Below are positions 22,259 to 33,783 of a DNA stretch of 64,000 bases, one piece after another. The stretch comes from Hippopus hippopus (lineage: Eukaryota > Mollusca > Bivalvia > Cardiida > Cardiidae). A program made the position numbers and the translations under genes. Position 1 is the stretch's first letter, and each line of letters starts with the position of its first letter. The DNA is taken from contig OX328098.1 of the NCBI GenBank assembly GCA_946811185.2, positions 21,337,084-21,401,083 on the forward strand, read 5' to 3'. Under the pieces are notes generated by a model that was not told where the DNA came from, ran no database searches, and saw nothing but the letters and a program-made list of their open reading frames with translations.

Positions 22259-23220
22259 AGCTTGGCGCGTCCCGTCTTCGTTCGTCCCGATTATATCGCA
22301 GTAAATATAGTACACAACGCATTCTTCTCTCTGGCTTGTTTAGTTTAGACAAATTTTATGTAAAACAAGAGAACTTCGAGTTTGACAGCACAAAAGTTCT
22401 TTCTCCTTCTTTTTTAATAGTTTCGTATCAAATTTTCTGGTCTTGTGTAAATTTCAAACGTTAATTTTAATGTTTGAATGATTTATTTACCACGTCAAAT
22501 AGGAATCCGCTAATTGATTATGAAGAAATAGAGCTCTCGACGTTCAGAGGGACACGTTTTCCCAGCGATTTCTGAACAATGATTGCACGCGAAATAATGA
22601 AATAACTACAGTAGTAAATACTTGAGATTTTTTTTTCAAATCATATAATACATAATCTGTTTGTTGGCAAATCTATCGGCTCAATATGACAGAAAAAAAT
22701 CTCCAGACAAAAAGAAAGTACAGCATGACTGTCGGCTGAAATACAACATTGCAATACAATTGTCTCGTTGGTTTTCTGCGTTCATTTTTTTTTTTAACAT
22801 TTTCGTTTGACATTTCCTGATATATGTACATATACATTTCAAGATGGATTAAACAATTAAGTAACTAAAACAAAGTTTGCCGTGTGAGCAATATAAAAAA
22901 CATTTTTCTGCACACAGAGTAGGTCAAGCGGAGAATTTTTTAACAAAAATTGAAATCAACACGATTGTTTAACTCTATTCAACCCCCAAAAGTGACTTTA
23001 AGATTTTTTTTTTTTTGACGGCGTAGAACAAGCTTAGACTTCAAACAACGAGCAGTTTGATAATCTACAGCGTCTGCTACCTGATTCTAAACTACATTGT
23101 ATTATCGAAATCATCTTAACTTGGAACGGAAATCTACATGATCTATTATAGGCTTTGACAAGAGTTATAATCAACATCATCTAGCAAAAGAATTCAAACT
23201 GCTAGCATATCCAGGAAAAT
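22259..23220. other. Unique upstream sequence
   Basis: No gene, repeat family or domain seen. GC content is locally raised just after the regulatory cluster (22259-22290) and then falls. Confidence 0.4.
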
Positions 23221-23510
23221 TTATTTATTTATTTATTTGTTTGTTTGTTTGTTTGTTTATTTCATGCATCTATTCACTATTATATTTCAAATCAAATCTG
23301 TTTACTTTTTATTTACCATAATGAAAAACTTAATTAAAAACATAACGCTATCAGTCTACTACTACTACTACCACTTCTACTACTACTACTACTGCTTCTA
23401 CTACTACTACTTCTACTACTATTATTATTATTATTATTATTATTAACATAATTCATCATTGCCGCTGTCGTCATCATCGCCGCCATCATCGTCATCATCA
23501 AATCACAACA
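23221..23510. repeat. Tetra- and trinucleotide microsatellites
   Basis: (ATTT)n/(GTTT)n at 23222-23260, (CTA)n/(TTA)n at 23357-23446, and a (CAT/CGT/CGC)n run at 23457-23500. Confidence 0.9.
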
Positions 23511-23564
23511 ACATAACGAGGAGCGTTCCGAGGCGTTTAAAATGGATACCGGAAGTTTGGTAAC

Positions 23565-23720
23565 TCTTGTAGTGCTACAACCGGCTTGAGTTACTTAAGC
23601 GGATAGTGAAGATCAAGATCAGACTGCAGCCCGATCTTTACATAGATACTGTCCCCTACTTTGATACATTTTCTGGCCAAATGAACCTCGAAATAGCAGA
23701 ATTTCGACTGTGTTATTTAT
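23565..23720 (+). mobile_element. Family B copy
   Basis: 'GCGGATAGTGAAGATCAAGA' and 'CAGACTGCAGCCCGATCTTT'; palindrome arms shortened. Confidence 0.55.
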
Positions 23721-26120
23721 TCAAGCAAGCACTCTGTTGTTGTTTGTATGGTATATAACGCCGGTTTCAATATTATTTCAGTTAAATCGTGGCGGCACTG
23801 TTAAGGTTGAAGCTTGGCTTAAAATATACGTTGCCAAGAACATCTGCACAGCCTGCGATGACGGCAGTATTGTCTATCGACATTTGGCAACGGCGGAGCG
23901 AAAACAACCGTAAGCATTTAAAACCAAACATATAACTAAACATAATGCAACGCAAGTCAAAGTAACGAATTGCAAGCAACTCAACGTATGATAGCGTAGA
24001 CGGTAACATAATGTCATGTTACGTAACGTGGCACAAAGCAACGTAACATACCATTTAGTTGTCATTTAAATAATACAGAGTATTTTATATGAGTGTTTAT
24101 TTATTATCATTTGGACATTCTGTGTACAGAACCGAACCGTACTTGTCAAGGCAGCAATTGATGCAGCGAATTTCAAAATAAAATATACGTTTACTCACTA
24201 AAACGCTACTTTGTACTATTCATCCAGCCATGGCTAGCTAGCATATAACGCACCAGTCATTTATAAACACAGCCCTTATAGGCTTGGAAATAGACCCGGT
24301 ATAAGCCCTGACATTTTTGGTTGATAAGTCTGTGAAAAACCCTGCACAAATCCTGGTTTCCTTAAATCTATATTTAGAAACTGTATACAAAGACAATGGT
24401 ATTTCTTCCAATTATTTTTTCCGCTTGAAATAATTGCATTTTAAAGAAATTCGGAACGAAAAACAAGCTAGATTTTTCGTAAAGAAGTATTGTTTGCATC
24501 CATGTTCTCTATTGCTACTTTTTCTTTAATGGCAGAGCTTTAGCTTACGCAGGGCGTACTAACATTTTATTCTGTATAGGATAGTAATGCGTCATAGCAT
24601 TCGGTAAATCTCGGATCATTCGTTGATCAAGTCCCTCGGCTGTATCACGTACCTAGACATGCACCTACATGGCACATTTCTTCGCCGGAAGTACACCTCT
24701 TCGCTGTTCTTAAAATCGTAACAACTAGTCACAATTTTCCGTGGGAATCTTTCTAAATACATTTCCGATGACAAACAGTTTGTTCATTTAATTTCTAACT
24801 CGGTCTATCAATATTACGTTAGTTTTTAAGTTGGAATGCGAAGCATGCCAACTTAGATTTAGCAAAACCGGAAAATGAAAACAGAATAATTCATTCCGGG
24901 CACCCGAAGAACACAAGGATATGAATACACCAGGGACTGGTTTTCATCTCAACTTGCCATGGACGACCCGTTTGTAATAACCGAAGATAATAATATGGGA
25001 CATGTATTACTTTCGGGACAAATATGCATAAATAGCTATCAAAACCTTCGTAGACTTGTTTTTAAAAGATTCAAAAAGAAAGTAAAGACAGCGTATGAAT
25101 ATGTCGCTGTGCTTCGGTGTTTGCTTATTTGGTAATCACGTGATCTTTATTTCTCAGAAAACAAGTTTCAGTTTCCAAACGGCCTAGTTTCACTTTCTAA
25201 ACGGCCTTATTGCACACTTTAAGAAAATAGTTCATATACATTTTGTCAATAATTTTGTTAAAAACGTCATTGAAGGGAGACAAAGTCTTGTGAATATTTA
25301 TTAACATAAAAAACTCTTTTGATTAAAACTATTTGCATTTCATTATTTCCCTTAATATCGCGAAATCAAGTATCTACAGCGCGCATTGACTTCATTTGAT
25401 AGTTGGTGGATGCACAGAATCATCTTGGGGTTAAGTAAACAGTTTTAATATCGATGAATTTTTTAATTTTGGATCACGAACAATAAATATCGAGTCGATG
25501 TATCAATCGTCGCGTGTATAAAGGTTGCAGGAATGAAGTTTTAGTTTGCGACTGGCGTGAAAATTGTGTCTCGAGAGGTCACTGTATAAAAACTAAACTG
25601 CCGATTTCAAGATAAGTAGCGTTTACTTGATTTCACGCGATTTATTATTACTAATTGTATTTTCTTGAAACTCGGAGTATATGTTCACTATCAAAACAGC
25701 AACCCATGCCATCAAGGGAAATAACCCTAAATGCATTTTGTAAGAATTTTGTCCCTTTTTCGATTTAGATCTTTTTCACTATCCAGCACCCACAGCCGAG
25801 CGTGGCACCAGCATGCGGCGCTCTTGTTACTGTTTAAGCCTGTACTTTCTGTCTATCTGTCCACAGCTGACTTGCAGACTGAGTCTCTGTTAGTATACAT
25901 CCAATTTTTAGGCAGCATAATACATGTTATAGGGGTCAGCTATAGTTGTGCTTGTTGCAGCAGTAGCTCCTTGGCTTAAAACTTCAAAATCACAATTTAA
26001 GGTTTGTCAAAAATCTTGACTTGAATGATCTTCGCAAGTCCATTTTCTCTGGAATGATCGGACCATATCTTAACAGTGTTGCACAACTGTTTATCTACAT
26101 CGGATATGATTTTCATGCCC
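23721..26120. other. Unique intergenic sequence
   Basis: 2.4 kb without a recognised repeat family. Short frames at 23710-23913 (+), 23782-24065 (-) and 25731-25979 (+) show no domain, and no strong acceptor-donor pair was found around them. Confidence 0.4.
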
Positions 26121-26129
26121 CACATCGAA

Positions 26130-26600
26130 AGATCGGAAGCATATTGTTGTCGAGCCCACTTGTGGTGAGTGAGACATAGCGTTACAGTGTCGTTTTGGCG
26201 TCCATCTGGTAAAAACTTAGCATTTCCCTATTACTCCAAAATTATTTAAGTTACATTGAACAATGCTCAAATTTTTCATGTAGACACCTTTCGTCAATAT
26301 GCACCTTATGAGGGTCACATGTCCTAGACCAAAGTCAACTTTTAACCCAGATCACGGTAAGAATATACTTCCTGTCAATATGCATATAATGAAGGTCACA
26401 GACCAATGTCAATGTCAATATTTTGATCCTTTCTTCAAAAGTTATCACAGAAACTTAACATTTAAATAAAAATGTTCATATTTGGTACGAAGGTAACAGT
26501 CATGGATAGAGATCTGCTGATGACAAGGTCATAGTAATCTGACAAGGTCGAAGTCAAACATCAAAGCCATTCACCAAATAATTGACTGTTACAGAGGCAT
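26130..26600 (+). repeat. Dispersed repeat with GGTCACAGxCCAA motifs
   Basis: Internal near-repeats: 'CGTCAATATGCACCTTATGA' (26291) and 'TGTCAATATGCATATAATGA' (26374), with 'GGTCACATGTCCTAGACCAA' and 'GGTCACAGACCAATGTCAA'. Also 'TGACAAGGTC' twice near 26519 and 26540. It resembles the protein-free dispersed repeats of bivalves. Confidence 0.5.
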
Positions 26601-27237
26601 TTGTTTTTCACAAAAAAAAAGGTCTTGTTTTGCAAAATATATCATGGTCGAAAGTTAGCAGGCATGTGCTTGAAGTTCAGGTTGTAAGCTCTTCCAAAAT
26701 ATCACATTTTCTTTTGTTTTCCGTGTGATAAATTGTCAGATGTCCGATCAGGTTTCTCAAAATTCCTCACTTTCAGCCATGTAATATGAAAATGTTTCAC
26801 TTTGAAGCAAAGTACTCTAATCACCAACGAAGCAATCTTTCATTTCAAATAAACTGAGGTATCTATAGACCTCATGAAAAGTAGGAATACCATAAGAAAG
26901 AAAGGTTTCAAAGACATCGTTAAAAAAACATAGAAAGAAACAAGTTTGTATTGCATTTACCGCATTCCAACTTAGCAGTGCTTTCAGTGCTTTGATTTTT
27001 TTCAGCGATATGTTGCTTATCGCCATATTTAAGATCATGTGACTGACAGTATTTCAAAACGGAAACCACCTTGATACGGAGTGTTAGATGTCAGACAACG
27101 GACGAAGTAGTACAAATTCCGACACTTGCTGTGATTGTTTTAGCGGACTTTACGTACCCATAACTACAAGTTAACCAGAACCGAGACTCAAACACGATAT
27201 TACACCTATTATGTATTATAAAAAATTAGGCGAGGGT
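26601..27237. other. Unassigned sequence
   Basis: No domain in the 73-codon minus-strand frame 26817-27038. Nothing else is supported. Confidence 0.35.
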
Positions 27238-27459
27238 TTAAGGTCTACGGCCCCTAACTCATCGGTAAACATCGACGTTTTCGTAAAGGCTATTCGGCCA
27301 ATCTCGGCAGCTTCCGTCTTTTAATATGAGAGTAAGGGGCTGTAGACTCACTAACTCATCGGTAAACAACATGTAACATCGACGTTTTCGTAAAGGCTAA
27401 TAGACCAATCTCGGCAGCTTCCGTCTTTTAATATGAGAGTTAGGGGCCGTAGACCTTAA
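27238..27459 (+). mobile_element. Family D TTAA element
   Basis: Begins TTAAGGTCTACGGCCCCTAA and ends GGCCGTAGACCTTAA. The body is two tandem ~110-bp halves, each with 'CATCGACGTTTTCGTAAAGG' and 'TCTCGGCAGCTTCCGTCTTT'. A second copy lies at 53125-53356 in the opposite orientation. Confidence 0.8.
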
Positions 27460-27502
27460 TACGCTTCTGGGTGAGGTTGTATGTGACAAAACATATTAGT
27501 GC

Positions 27503-27765
27503 CATGCCCTTTGAAAACGAGGCTTGATGAATCTGCGAAAAGTATCGACCCGGGTCAGCCTGCGCAGTTCACTCAGGCTGACCAGGACCGATACATTTTG
27601 CTTTTCATCAATTCGCTACATGTCAAAGGACCAGCCTACCATAGGATTCAGTCGGTTATTAGACAAAACGGATTTTAGGGATCTTTAATACTGTGATGAC
27701 TTCTTTGGTATCGTGCATCACGGAGATGCAACAAGCCCCCTTTTTTCAGAGCATGTCTCATTTAT
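27503..27765 (-). mobile_element. Family C element
   Basis: Reverse copy: 'GCGAAAAGTATCGACCCGGG' (27536), 'GTCAGCCTGCGCAG', and at the other end 'TGCATCACGGAGATGCA' followed by 'AAGCCCCCTTTTTTCAGAGC'. Confidence 0.7.
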
Positions 27766-27955
27766 ATCGAGTACAAGCCAGTAATCAACAGGCACACTAT
27801 TTCAGACATTCTACAAGTAATACATTTATTATAACTAGGGTATGTAAAAAAAGAAAGATAGCGCCCCCACCTCCCCCAGCATGCAGGAAATTTTGACGTA
27901 GGCTACCGGTATATATTTTGTCCTTTTTCCACACTGTTCGATGAAAAGGCTGTCG

Positions 27956-28431
27956 TTAACCCTTATCCTACTAAATAAATAAATGAGCCATGCTCTGACG
28001 AAAGGGGGCTTAATGCATCTCCGTGATGCATGATACCAGGCAAATTATCACATTATTATACATCCATAACATTCGTTTTGTATAACAAACTACTGAATCA
28101 TGAGGTACACTGGTCTTTTCACATACAGAAAATTGACCAATAGCGAAAAGTTTCGGCCCAGGTCAGCCTGAGCGGACTGCGCAGGCTGACCTGTGTCGAT
28201 ACTTTTCGCAATGCATTAAGCCCCCTTTTCACACAGCATGGCCCAAATAGAAACTTCAAAACCGATAGTAAAAACCCAAATCTTATCATTTCAAAGGTAT
28301 TATTTTGGGAAAATTATGCACTTATCGGACAGTGTAGATCAAAGATCAGACTGCACGTTCTGTGCAGTCTGATCTTGATCTACAATGTCCGCAAACGGTC
28401 AAAGAGTCTCGCTTAGCAGTCTGTGGGTTAA
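27956..28431 (+). mobile_element. Family B element interrupted by family C
   Basis: Left end TTAACCCTTATCCTACTAAA (27956) matches the family B copy at 50416. Family C occupies 27985-28244. The rest, from 'AAATAGAAAC' through the palindrome GACAGTGTAGATCAAAGATC / GATCTTGATCTACAATGTC (28330-28390) to GGGTTAA (28431), resumes family B. Confidence 0.75.
27985..28244 (+). mobile_element. Family C element nested in family B
   Basis: Ends are inverted: GAGCCATGCTCTGACGAAAG opens and 'CTTTTCACACAGCATGGCCC' closes. Internal hairpins: 'GCATCTCCGTGATGC' and 'CAGGTCAGCCTGAGCGG' / 'GCAGGCTGACCTG'. Confidence 0.8.
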
Positions 28432-28788
28432 AAATGTTTAAGCCCAGTCTACACGTGGAAAATTGTTTATTTTCTGATTGATGCTTATCAATTTATCATA
28501 TTTTTATTCAATTTTCTAATGCAGCATTTAACAATGTTTCATAATTTAGGAGCAGACAGTCTAATTGTCTCAATTAAAACAACCCTTATCGTGTTAATAC
28601 GAGTATAAGAGCCAAATCAAAACCCTTTTCGCAAACAGTGACGATTTAAATCAAAATACATAGAACGCGCAATCTGATCTTTAATCTATATCGCCCAACT
28701 TTTTGTAAGACATTCTGTAAAAATCAAATTTGCAACATTTAAATCGATTTTACTCTGGTGAACGTTTTGATATCATCTTTGTAGGTAT
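28432..28788. other. Unassigned sequence
   Basis: AT-rich, no gene seen. Confidence 0.35.
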
Positions 28789-29017
28789 TTAACTCTGTTC
28801 CAAACGACAAAACTATAGACCTGTTCAAACTGAAAGCATTTGCAGACAACAAATCAAAGAGGGCTAAAATGGAGGAATTTGTCTTTGAAGGGGTAGAAAA
28901 CATTGTGGGAAAAGGAGAAAATGCTGGCTTCCAGCATTTTCTCCTTTACCCACGAGGTTTTCAAAAGGTCCATTCCTCGGAGTCGTGAAAACTCGGGATT
29001 TTGTTGTAAAAGGTTAA
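28789..29017 (+). mobile_element. Family A copy, full length
   Basis: TTAA at both ends; core 28897-28963. Confidence 0.85.
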
Positions 29018-29610
29018 GGCTTTAAAAACGAGCATAAAATAGTCTGAAAGCAAATCTGAATTTTCGTCTGAGCAAACAACGTCGCCATTTTAATTTCTCA
29101 TTGTAGACTGACCTTTATAGTCTATGACCATAAACTTTAAGATGAAAAGCATTCTCTAACCAAACCTGGCGAATTCGAATAGAACATCTTTTGAGTTTCA
29201 GGGATAAAAAAGGATTGGCAGAAACTGGGCGTCTGGACCAATCACCATTCCCGTTATATTTAGCATAAAAATGGGTTAGACAATGCCTAGAACTTTTGAT
29301 GATTACTGCAGAAAAAATCTTAATTATTCGTCAAAATCTCTTTGTTTTCGGTGTAATATACTTTTTTTTCCTTCTTACCTCGTCTTCGTATTTTTTATCT
29401 GAAATTACCAAAAGAAACTGTTTACTGCTTCAGACTAAGGACCACGTGATCAATCATAACGTTGGTCTATTGGATGGATGACGCATGCGCTGTACCGACT
29501 TCCCGTCTCCAGTCTCCATTTGATTGATTGGTTGATGAGTTTGAACTGGGATAAATCTCAATTTGAAAGAGCTGTGAACTTTTTTCTTCACAGCGCACCC
29601 CAATAAAGCT
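29018..29610. other. Unassigned sequence
   Basis: No domain in the frame 29296-29481. 'GACCACGTGATC' (29440) and 'GACGCATGCGCTG' (29480) are promoter-like GC-rich motifs but have no gene attached. Confidence 0.35.
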
Positions 29611-29818
29611 TTAAAACTCTTTACCATATGACAATATTTTAATTTTGTCAGACGACAATAGAAATGTGGCTCAAATGATGGATTTGTCTAGAAAACATTG
29701 AGGGGAAAGAGAAAATGCTAATTACCAGCATTTTCTCCTTTTCCCACAATGTCTTCAAAAGATATCTGTCTTGGAGGGGTCGTCAAAATACAAGATTGTC
29801 TGTTACCTAAAGATTTAA
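29611..29818 (+). mobile_element. Family A copy
   Basis: TTAA at both ends; core 29690-29757. Confidence 0.8.
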
Positions 29819-29847
29819 CTGACCATATAATCTTCTTTCCTAATTTA

Positions 29848-30060
29848 AGGTTCCTGCGTGGCTCAGTGGTAAAGTGCAGGACCCGTAACCGGGAGACACC
29901 GGCTTCGAACCACACTAGAACCACTGGGTTTTTCGTTGAAGTGTCCTTGGGAAAGACACTTCAGAGTCCCAGTGTAGCATTGGTAAAACGCAGGACACAC
30001 GTGAATATTTGAGAAGTCACCGTGAAATGACTGAAACAACATTCAGTCAGTCTTTCCTGA
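29848..30060 (+). repeat. tRNA-derived SINE
   Basis: A-box 'GCGTGGCTCAGTGGTAAAG' (29856), B-box-like 'CCGGCTTCGAACCACAC' (29908), then a body 'GAAGTGTCCTTGGGAAAGAC' shared with the SINEs at 11540 and 12955, ending near 'GTGAAATGACTGAAACAAC'. Confidence 0.7.
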
Positions 30061-30320
30061 GAAACAAACTATGCGACAGGGAGACACTTTTCGAGAACTT
30101 TAATCATTTTTTTTTCCATTTTCCATTTGCCACAAAGGTTTTGTCTGTTTTTTTTACAGTTAGCGCTATTTTATTTATCATTTTTGAATATAGATGTTAA
30201 TTTTGTCGCCATTTGGATCTACATTGAAACAAATTGCGGGAGTTATAGAGTTATTTACATTTACAATACAAAACACGAAAATACCAACTTCACTTTACGT
30301 AGGCTAGAAACATCTGCATG

Positions 30321-30545
30321 TATACCCCTTTACCAAACAATTCCGAGTTTTATCGACCCTGGAAAAAAAGACCCTCGAAAACATTGTGAGAAAAAGAGAA
30401 AATGCTGATAACCAGCATTTTCTCCTTTTATCCATCATGTTTTCAATCATTTGCAAGACAGAAATAACCTATTGGGCTACTACACTGAATTTGTCGCATG
30501 CAAATGCTTTCAAGTCTAAAATTTTGTCATTTAGGTAAGAGTTAA
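30321..30545 (-). mobile_element. Family A copy
   Basis: 'CCTTTACCAAACAATTCCGAG', core 30380-30440, closing TTAA at 30542-30545. Confidence 0.75.
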
Positions 30546-30612
30546 CCCTTTACAAGACAATCCCGATTTTTAACGACTCTGGAGAAGAAAGCATTTGAAA
30601 ACATTGTGAAGC
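30542..30612 (-). mobile_element. Family A copy, truncated
   Basis: Opens with the TTAA of the previous copy and stops after 'GAAAACATTGTGAAG'. Confidence 0.65.
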
Positions 30613-31479
30613 GCTACTGGACAACGGTCAAGTGAAACACAATACACCATCTCTCCTTGTCACATATAACGTGAAACCATTATTTTTGTGGCATTTGTCG
30701 AAGACAGTGCCACTATGAGTTCAATAATGAATGTTCAATATTGAATTTTGAAGACCACGTATCGTATTTTGTGTAAAACCGAAGGAAATAAACCCAATTA
30801 AACTTAATTTTTCTCAGAAAAATGAGTTTTTCGATAGCACTCAGATATATAATTGATAATGGCGTGTTGAAATAAACTGCATTTGGCCATCGATCGTGGA
30901 AATACTTCTTTTTTATTGAAAATAGCTTCACACCCTCATAGCCTTCTATTGGCGCAATGATATAAATACAACTTGTCTACTGACCGCTTTGGTTCCGGGG
31001 TTGTTCGTTCCAAAATCAGTTCGTCCCTGGGCTTGTTTGTCCCATGATTGCACGTTACTCCATTCGATTGTGCATAAATATTTACAGGTCGAAAAATGTA
31101 TTGTAATGCTGTGAATTAGATCCTGACGGCCAAAGATATCTGAAAATCATAGTTTTCAGATATAAATTTAATTTAATTCGATATATTTACATGATTTCTC
31201 TCTCTACCCATCATGCATCCTACCGTCAAGGGACGTTACTCCCGATTCCTCCTGAATGATGGAAGGGAGGCCACCATTACACAAATAATGCAAACTTTGG
31301 CACCAGTTCTCTCCCTTTAACCAAAACGATGTATTGATTTGCTTAGGAGGTTGATTTTCAAGATAACATTTGTATAATAATTGTTCTCTTTGTTTTTTCA
31401 AATTATTAATTCCACACAATATCTTCCTTGACAAATGCCACATCAGCGTACTGAACTCTTTGATTTGTTTTGTTATTGG
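30613..31479. other. Unique sequence left of the Polinton
   Basis: No gene or known repeat seen. Confidence 0.4.
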
Positions 31480-31852
31480 TGTTGTCGTCGTCGTAACTGT
31501 CGTTGTTACTGTCGTTGTAACTGTTGTTGTTGGTGTTGTCGTCGTCGTTACTGTCGTTGTAACTGTTGTTGTTGGTGTTGTCGTCGTCGTTACCATCGTT
31601 GTTACCGTCGTTGTAACTCTTGTTGTTGTTGTTGTTGTCGTCGTCGTCGTCGTCGATTCTGTCGTTGTGACCGTTGTTGTTGTTGGTGTTGTCATCGTCG
31701 TTACTGTCGATGTTACTATCGTTGTAACGGTTGTTGTTGTTGTTGTCGTCGTCGTTACTGTCGTTGTGACTGTTCTTGTTGTTTGTGTTGTCGTCGTCGT
31801 TACTGTTGTTGTAACTGTTGTTGTTGTCGTCGTCGTTAATGTCGTTGTCACT
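31480..31852. repeat. Degenerate GTT/GTC trinucleotide array
   Basis: Higher-order repeat of units like 'GTTGTAACTGTTGTTGTTGG' and 'TGTTGTCGTCGTCGTTACTG'. Poly-Thr, poly-Val and Asp/Asn-rich frames crossing it are artefacts. Confidence 0.9.
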
Positions 31853-32195
31853 CTTCACAACTCGGCCGATTCCGTACTTACATCTAACCTCGTCTATATA
31901 ACGGTCGTTTGCATTTGAACTGCCAATCACGTGATCTTATACATGGCGGCGCCACTGTCAGTCGTTTAGCAACGACATAAACAACCTCAATGAAGTTATT
32001 CACATCTATCTATCTGTCGGTGAAAACTTCAATCGTAATTGATAAACCACGTTAAAAAATGAATGTACGAACTGTTTGTCAACTGAAATACCGTTAGAAA
32101 GATTTCGATAGAAATTTGAGATTCAAGTTTCGTTTTTACGAGGAGCCTTACAATTTTCAGAGCGGTAAACCGGCGTATTTTCGGCGATGAAATGT
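31853..32195. other. Unique left flank of the Polinton
   Basis: No gene seen; it ends at the target duplication. Confidence 0.4.
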
Positions 32196-32201
32196 ACCGT
32201 G
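32196..32201. repeat. Left target-site duplication ACCGTG
   Basis: ACCGTG directly precedes the element and recurs at 48759-48764. Six-base duplications are characteristic of Polinton integration. Confidence 0.95.
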
Positions 32202-32874
32202 AGTAGATAAAAAGTGGGAGATCTAGCCCTTAAGCCATTTAAGCCCTTAACCCCCCTAAGCCCTTAACCCCCCTAAGCCTTTAACCCCCCTAAGCCCTTA
32301 ACCCCCCTAAGCCTTTAACCCCCCTAAGCCTTTAACCCCCCTAAGCCCCAAGCCCCTTAACCCTTAACCCTTAACCTTTAACCCCTTAACCCTTAACCTT
32401 TAACCCTTAACCCTTAACCCTTAACCCTTAACCTTTAACCCCTTAACCCTTAACCCTTAACCCTTAACCTTTAACCCCTAAGTCCCTTAACCTTTAACCC
32501 CTAAGTCCCTTAACCCTTAACCCTTAACCCTTAACCTTTAACCCCTAAGTCCCTTAACCTTTAACCCCTAAGTCCCTTAACCCTTAACCCTTAACCCTTA
32601 ACCTTTAACCCCTAAGCCTTTAACCCATTAACCCCTTTAACCCATTACCCCCCTTAACCCATTAACCCCTTTAACCCATTACCCCCTTAACCCCTTACCC
32701 CCTTAACCCCTTAACCAACAAAACAACAAAACAACAAAACAACAAAACAACGATCTCCCTTAAACGCGCGCGCGCGTGATGATGATACGATGTAATGACC
32801 GAAGGACCGGATGATGTAACGTCCTGGGGACATCATATACCAAAATGTCCCAATGCTAATGTGTCAATATTGTT
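32202..32874 (+). repeat. Left terminal inverted repeat, 673 bp
   Basis: Order from the outside: AGTAGATAAAAAGTGGGAG; CCCTTAACCCCCCTAAG blocks; a long (TTAACCC)n tract with CTTTAACCCC and CTAAGTCCC variants (to ~32715); (ACAAA ACA)n; ATCTCCCTTAAACGCGCGCG; a ~50-bp unique part; and an antisense copy of the last codons of the polymerase gene (32833-32874). Homology with the right repeat ends exactly at 'AATATTGTT'. The ends probably act as origins for protein-primed replication (known for the class, inferred here). Confidence 0.95.
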
Positions 32875-32877
32875 AAT

Positions 32878-32907
32878 AAGTTAAGAAATTATATTACATT
32901 TTTAAAA
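32878..32907 (+). promoter_or_regulatory. Upstream box of first RING gene
   Basis: AAGTTAAGAAATTATATTAC followed by ATT and TTTAAAA, ending right at the ATG. It begins 4 bp inside the left terminal repeat. The same 23-bp box stands before the second RING gene. Confidence 0.6.
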
Positions 32908-33741
32908 ATGAGTGTGTTAAACGGATTTACATCCGAAGAATTACAAAACTTAGAAGAACATATTGAAACGAAATATAACGAAATACCTATTGTTTCTAGT
33001 CAAGAAAGAAAAATATATTTTCCGAATATCCATGAAACTAATTATTCTAATGCTTTAAGAAAAGCAGCAGCTGTTATATATTATTTTTTTAGTAACGAAA
33101 TGAAGCGATATGGTACATATAATTTATCTATGTGGGTTGGTCTTTATGATAATAAAACTGAAGAAAGAAAAAGAGTTGGTCCTTATTGGTTTAATACTAG
33201 TCCAGGAATTGGAATACATCTAGCTCCTTATCGAAATGAAATAAATTTCTGCGAGAAGTGTGTTTTTGAACTTAAACCCTATGTATTAGCATGGCCTAAA
33301 GAAAATTTAAAAGATTTTAACCATCTTTCACCTCTTATAGAATTTAGTGGTAAATTTAATAATTTATATGGTGACCCTGAAGTAAATGAAGCGTTAGAAA
33401 AAATAAAAAAAGCAGCAAACAATATTACATTATCTGGTTATGTTAGATGTAATAGAAATGAATCCACAATTGTTAAAACTGTTAGTAGTTGTGGCGAAAT
33501 AATATTTAATAATAAAACTGACTTTGATAAGTCTTTCGATTGGACTCTAAAAGCAGGAGGTTATAGAATATACTATTTCAAACCTATGCCAAAAGAGAAA
33601 AAAAGAATATTTTTAGAGGAGATATGTTGTATTTGTACCGTTAATGAACCTAACATAGCATTTGGTTGTGGTCATCTCTGTGTATGTGACGAATGTGATG
33701 ATATGCATCCGTTAGATAAGTGCCCAATATGTCGTCAGTAA
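32908..33741 (+). CDS. RING-finger protein 1, probable E3 ubiquitin ligase
   Basis: 277 residues. The C-terminus (about 240-277) is a C3HC4 RING: CCIC, then CGHLCVCDEC, then KCPICR, close to the MDM2/IAP type that recruits E2 enzymes. The first ~235 residues form an unrecognised domain rich in Tyr and Asn, with 'YYFFSNEMKRYGTY' and 'GPYWFNTSPGIGIHLAPYRN'. It might bind a substrate (inference). It is the first gene inside the left repeat and is followed 42 bp later by a second RING gene with a duplicated promoter. In animal viruses such proteins often target host defence or cell-death factors; that role is not shown here. Confidence 0.85.
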   Translation: MSVLNGFTSEELQNLEEHIETKYNEIPIVSSQERKIYFPNIHETNYSNALRKAAAVIYYFFSNEMKRYGTYNLSMWVGLYDNKTEERKRVGPYWFNTSPGIGIHLAPYRNEINFCEKCVFELKPYVLAWPKENLKDFNHLSPLIEFSGKFNNLYGDPEVNEALEKIKKAANNITLSGYVRCNRNESTIVKTVSSCGEIIFNNKTDFDKSFDWTLKAGGYRIYYFKPMPKEKKRIFLEEICCICTVNEPNIAFGCGHLCVCDECDDMHPLDKCPICRQ

Positions 33742-33752
33742 AAATTATAAAT

Positions 33753-33783
33753 AAGTTAAGAAATTATATTACATTTTAAAAAA
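33753..33783 (+). promoter_or_regulatory. Upstream box of second RING gene
   Basis: AAGTTAAGAAATTATATTAC at 33753-33772, then ATTTTAAAAAA and ATG; identical over 23 bp to the box at 32878. Confidence 0.6.

Noticed and set aside
23710..24065. Possible host exons in overlapping short frames
   Set aside because: No domain, no clear splice pair, and frames overlap on both strands.
26510..26560. Hammerhead ribozyme (CTGATGA at 26516)
   Set aside because: The matching CGAAAC core and flanking stems are not present; no retrozyme organisation.
31204..31930. Thr-, Val- and Asp/Asn-rich frames of 134-215 codons
   Set aside because: They are translations of the GTT/GTC trinucleotide array and appear in several frames on both strands.
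32240..32720. A real telomere or chromosome end
   Set aside because: The heptamer differs from the animal TTAGGG unit and occurs inverted at both ends of the Polinton with genomic DNA beyond.
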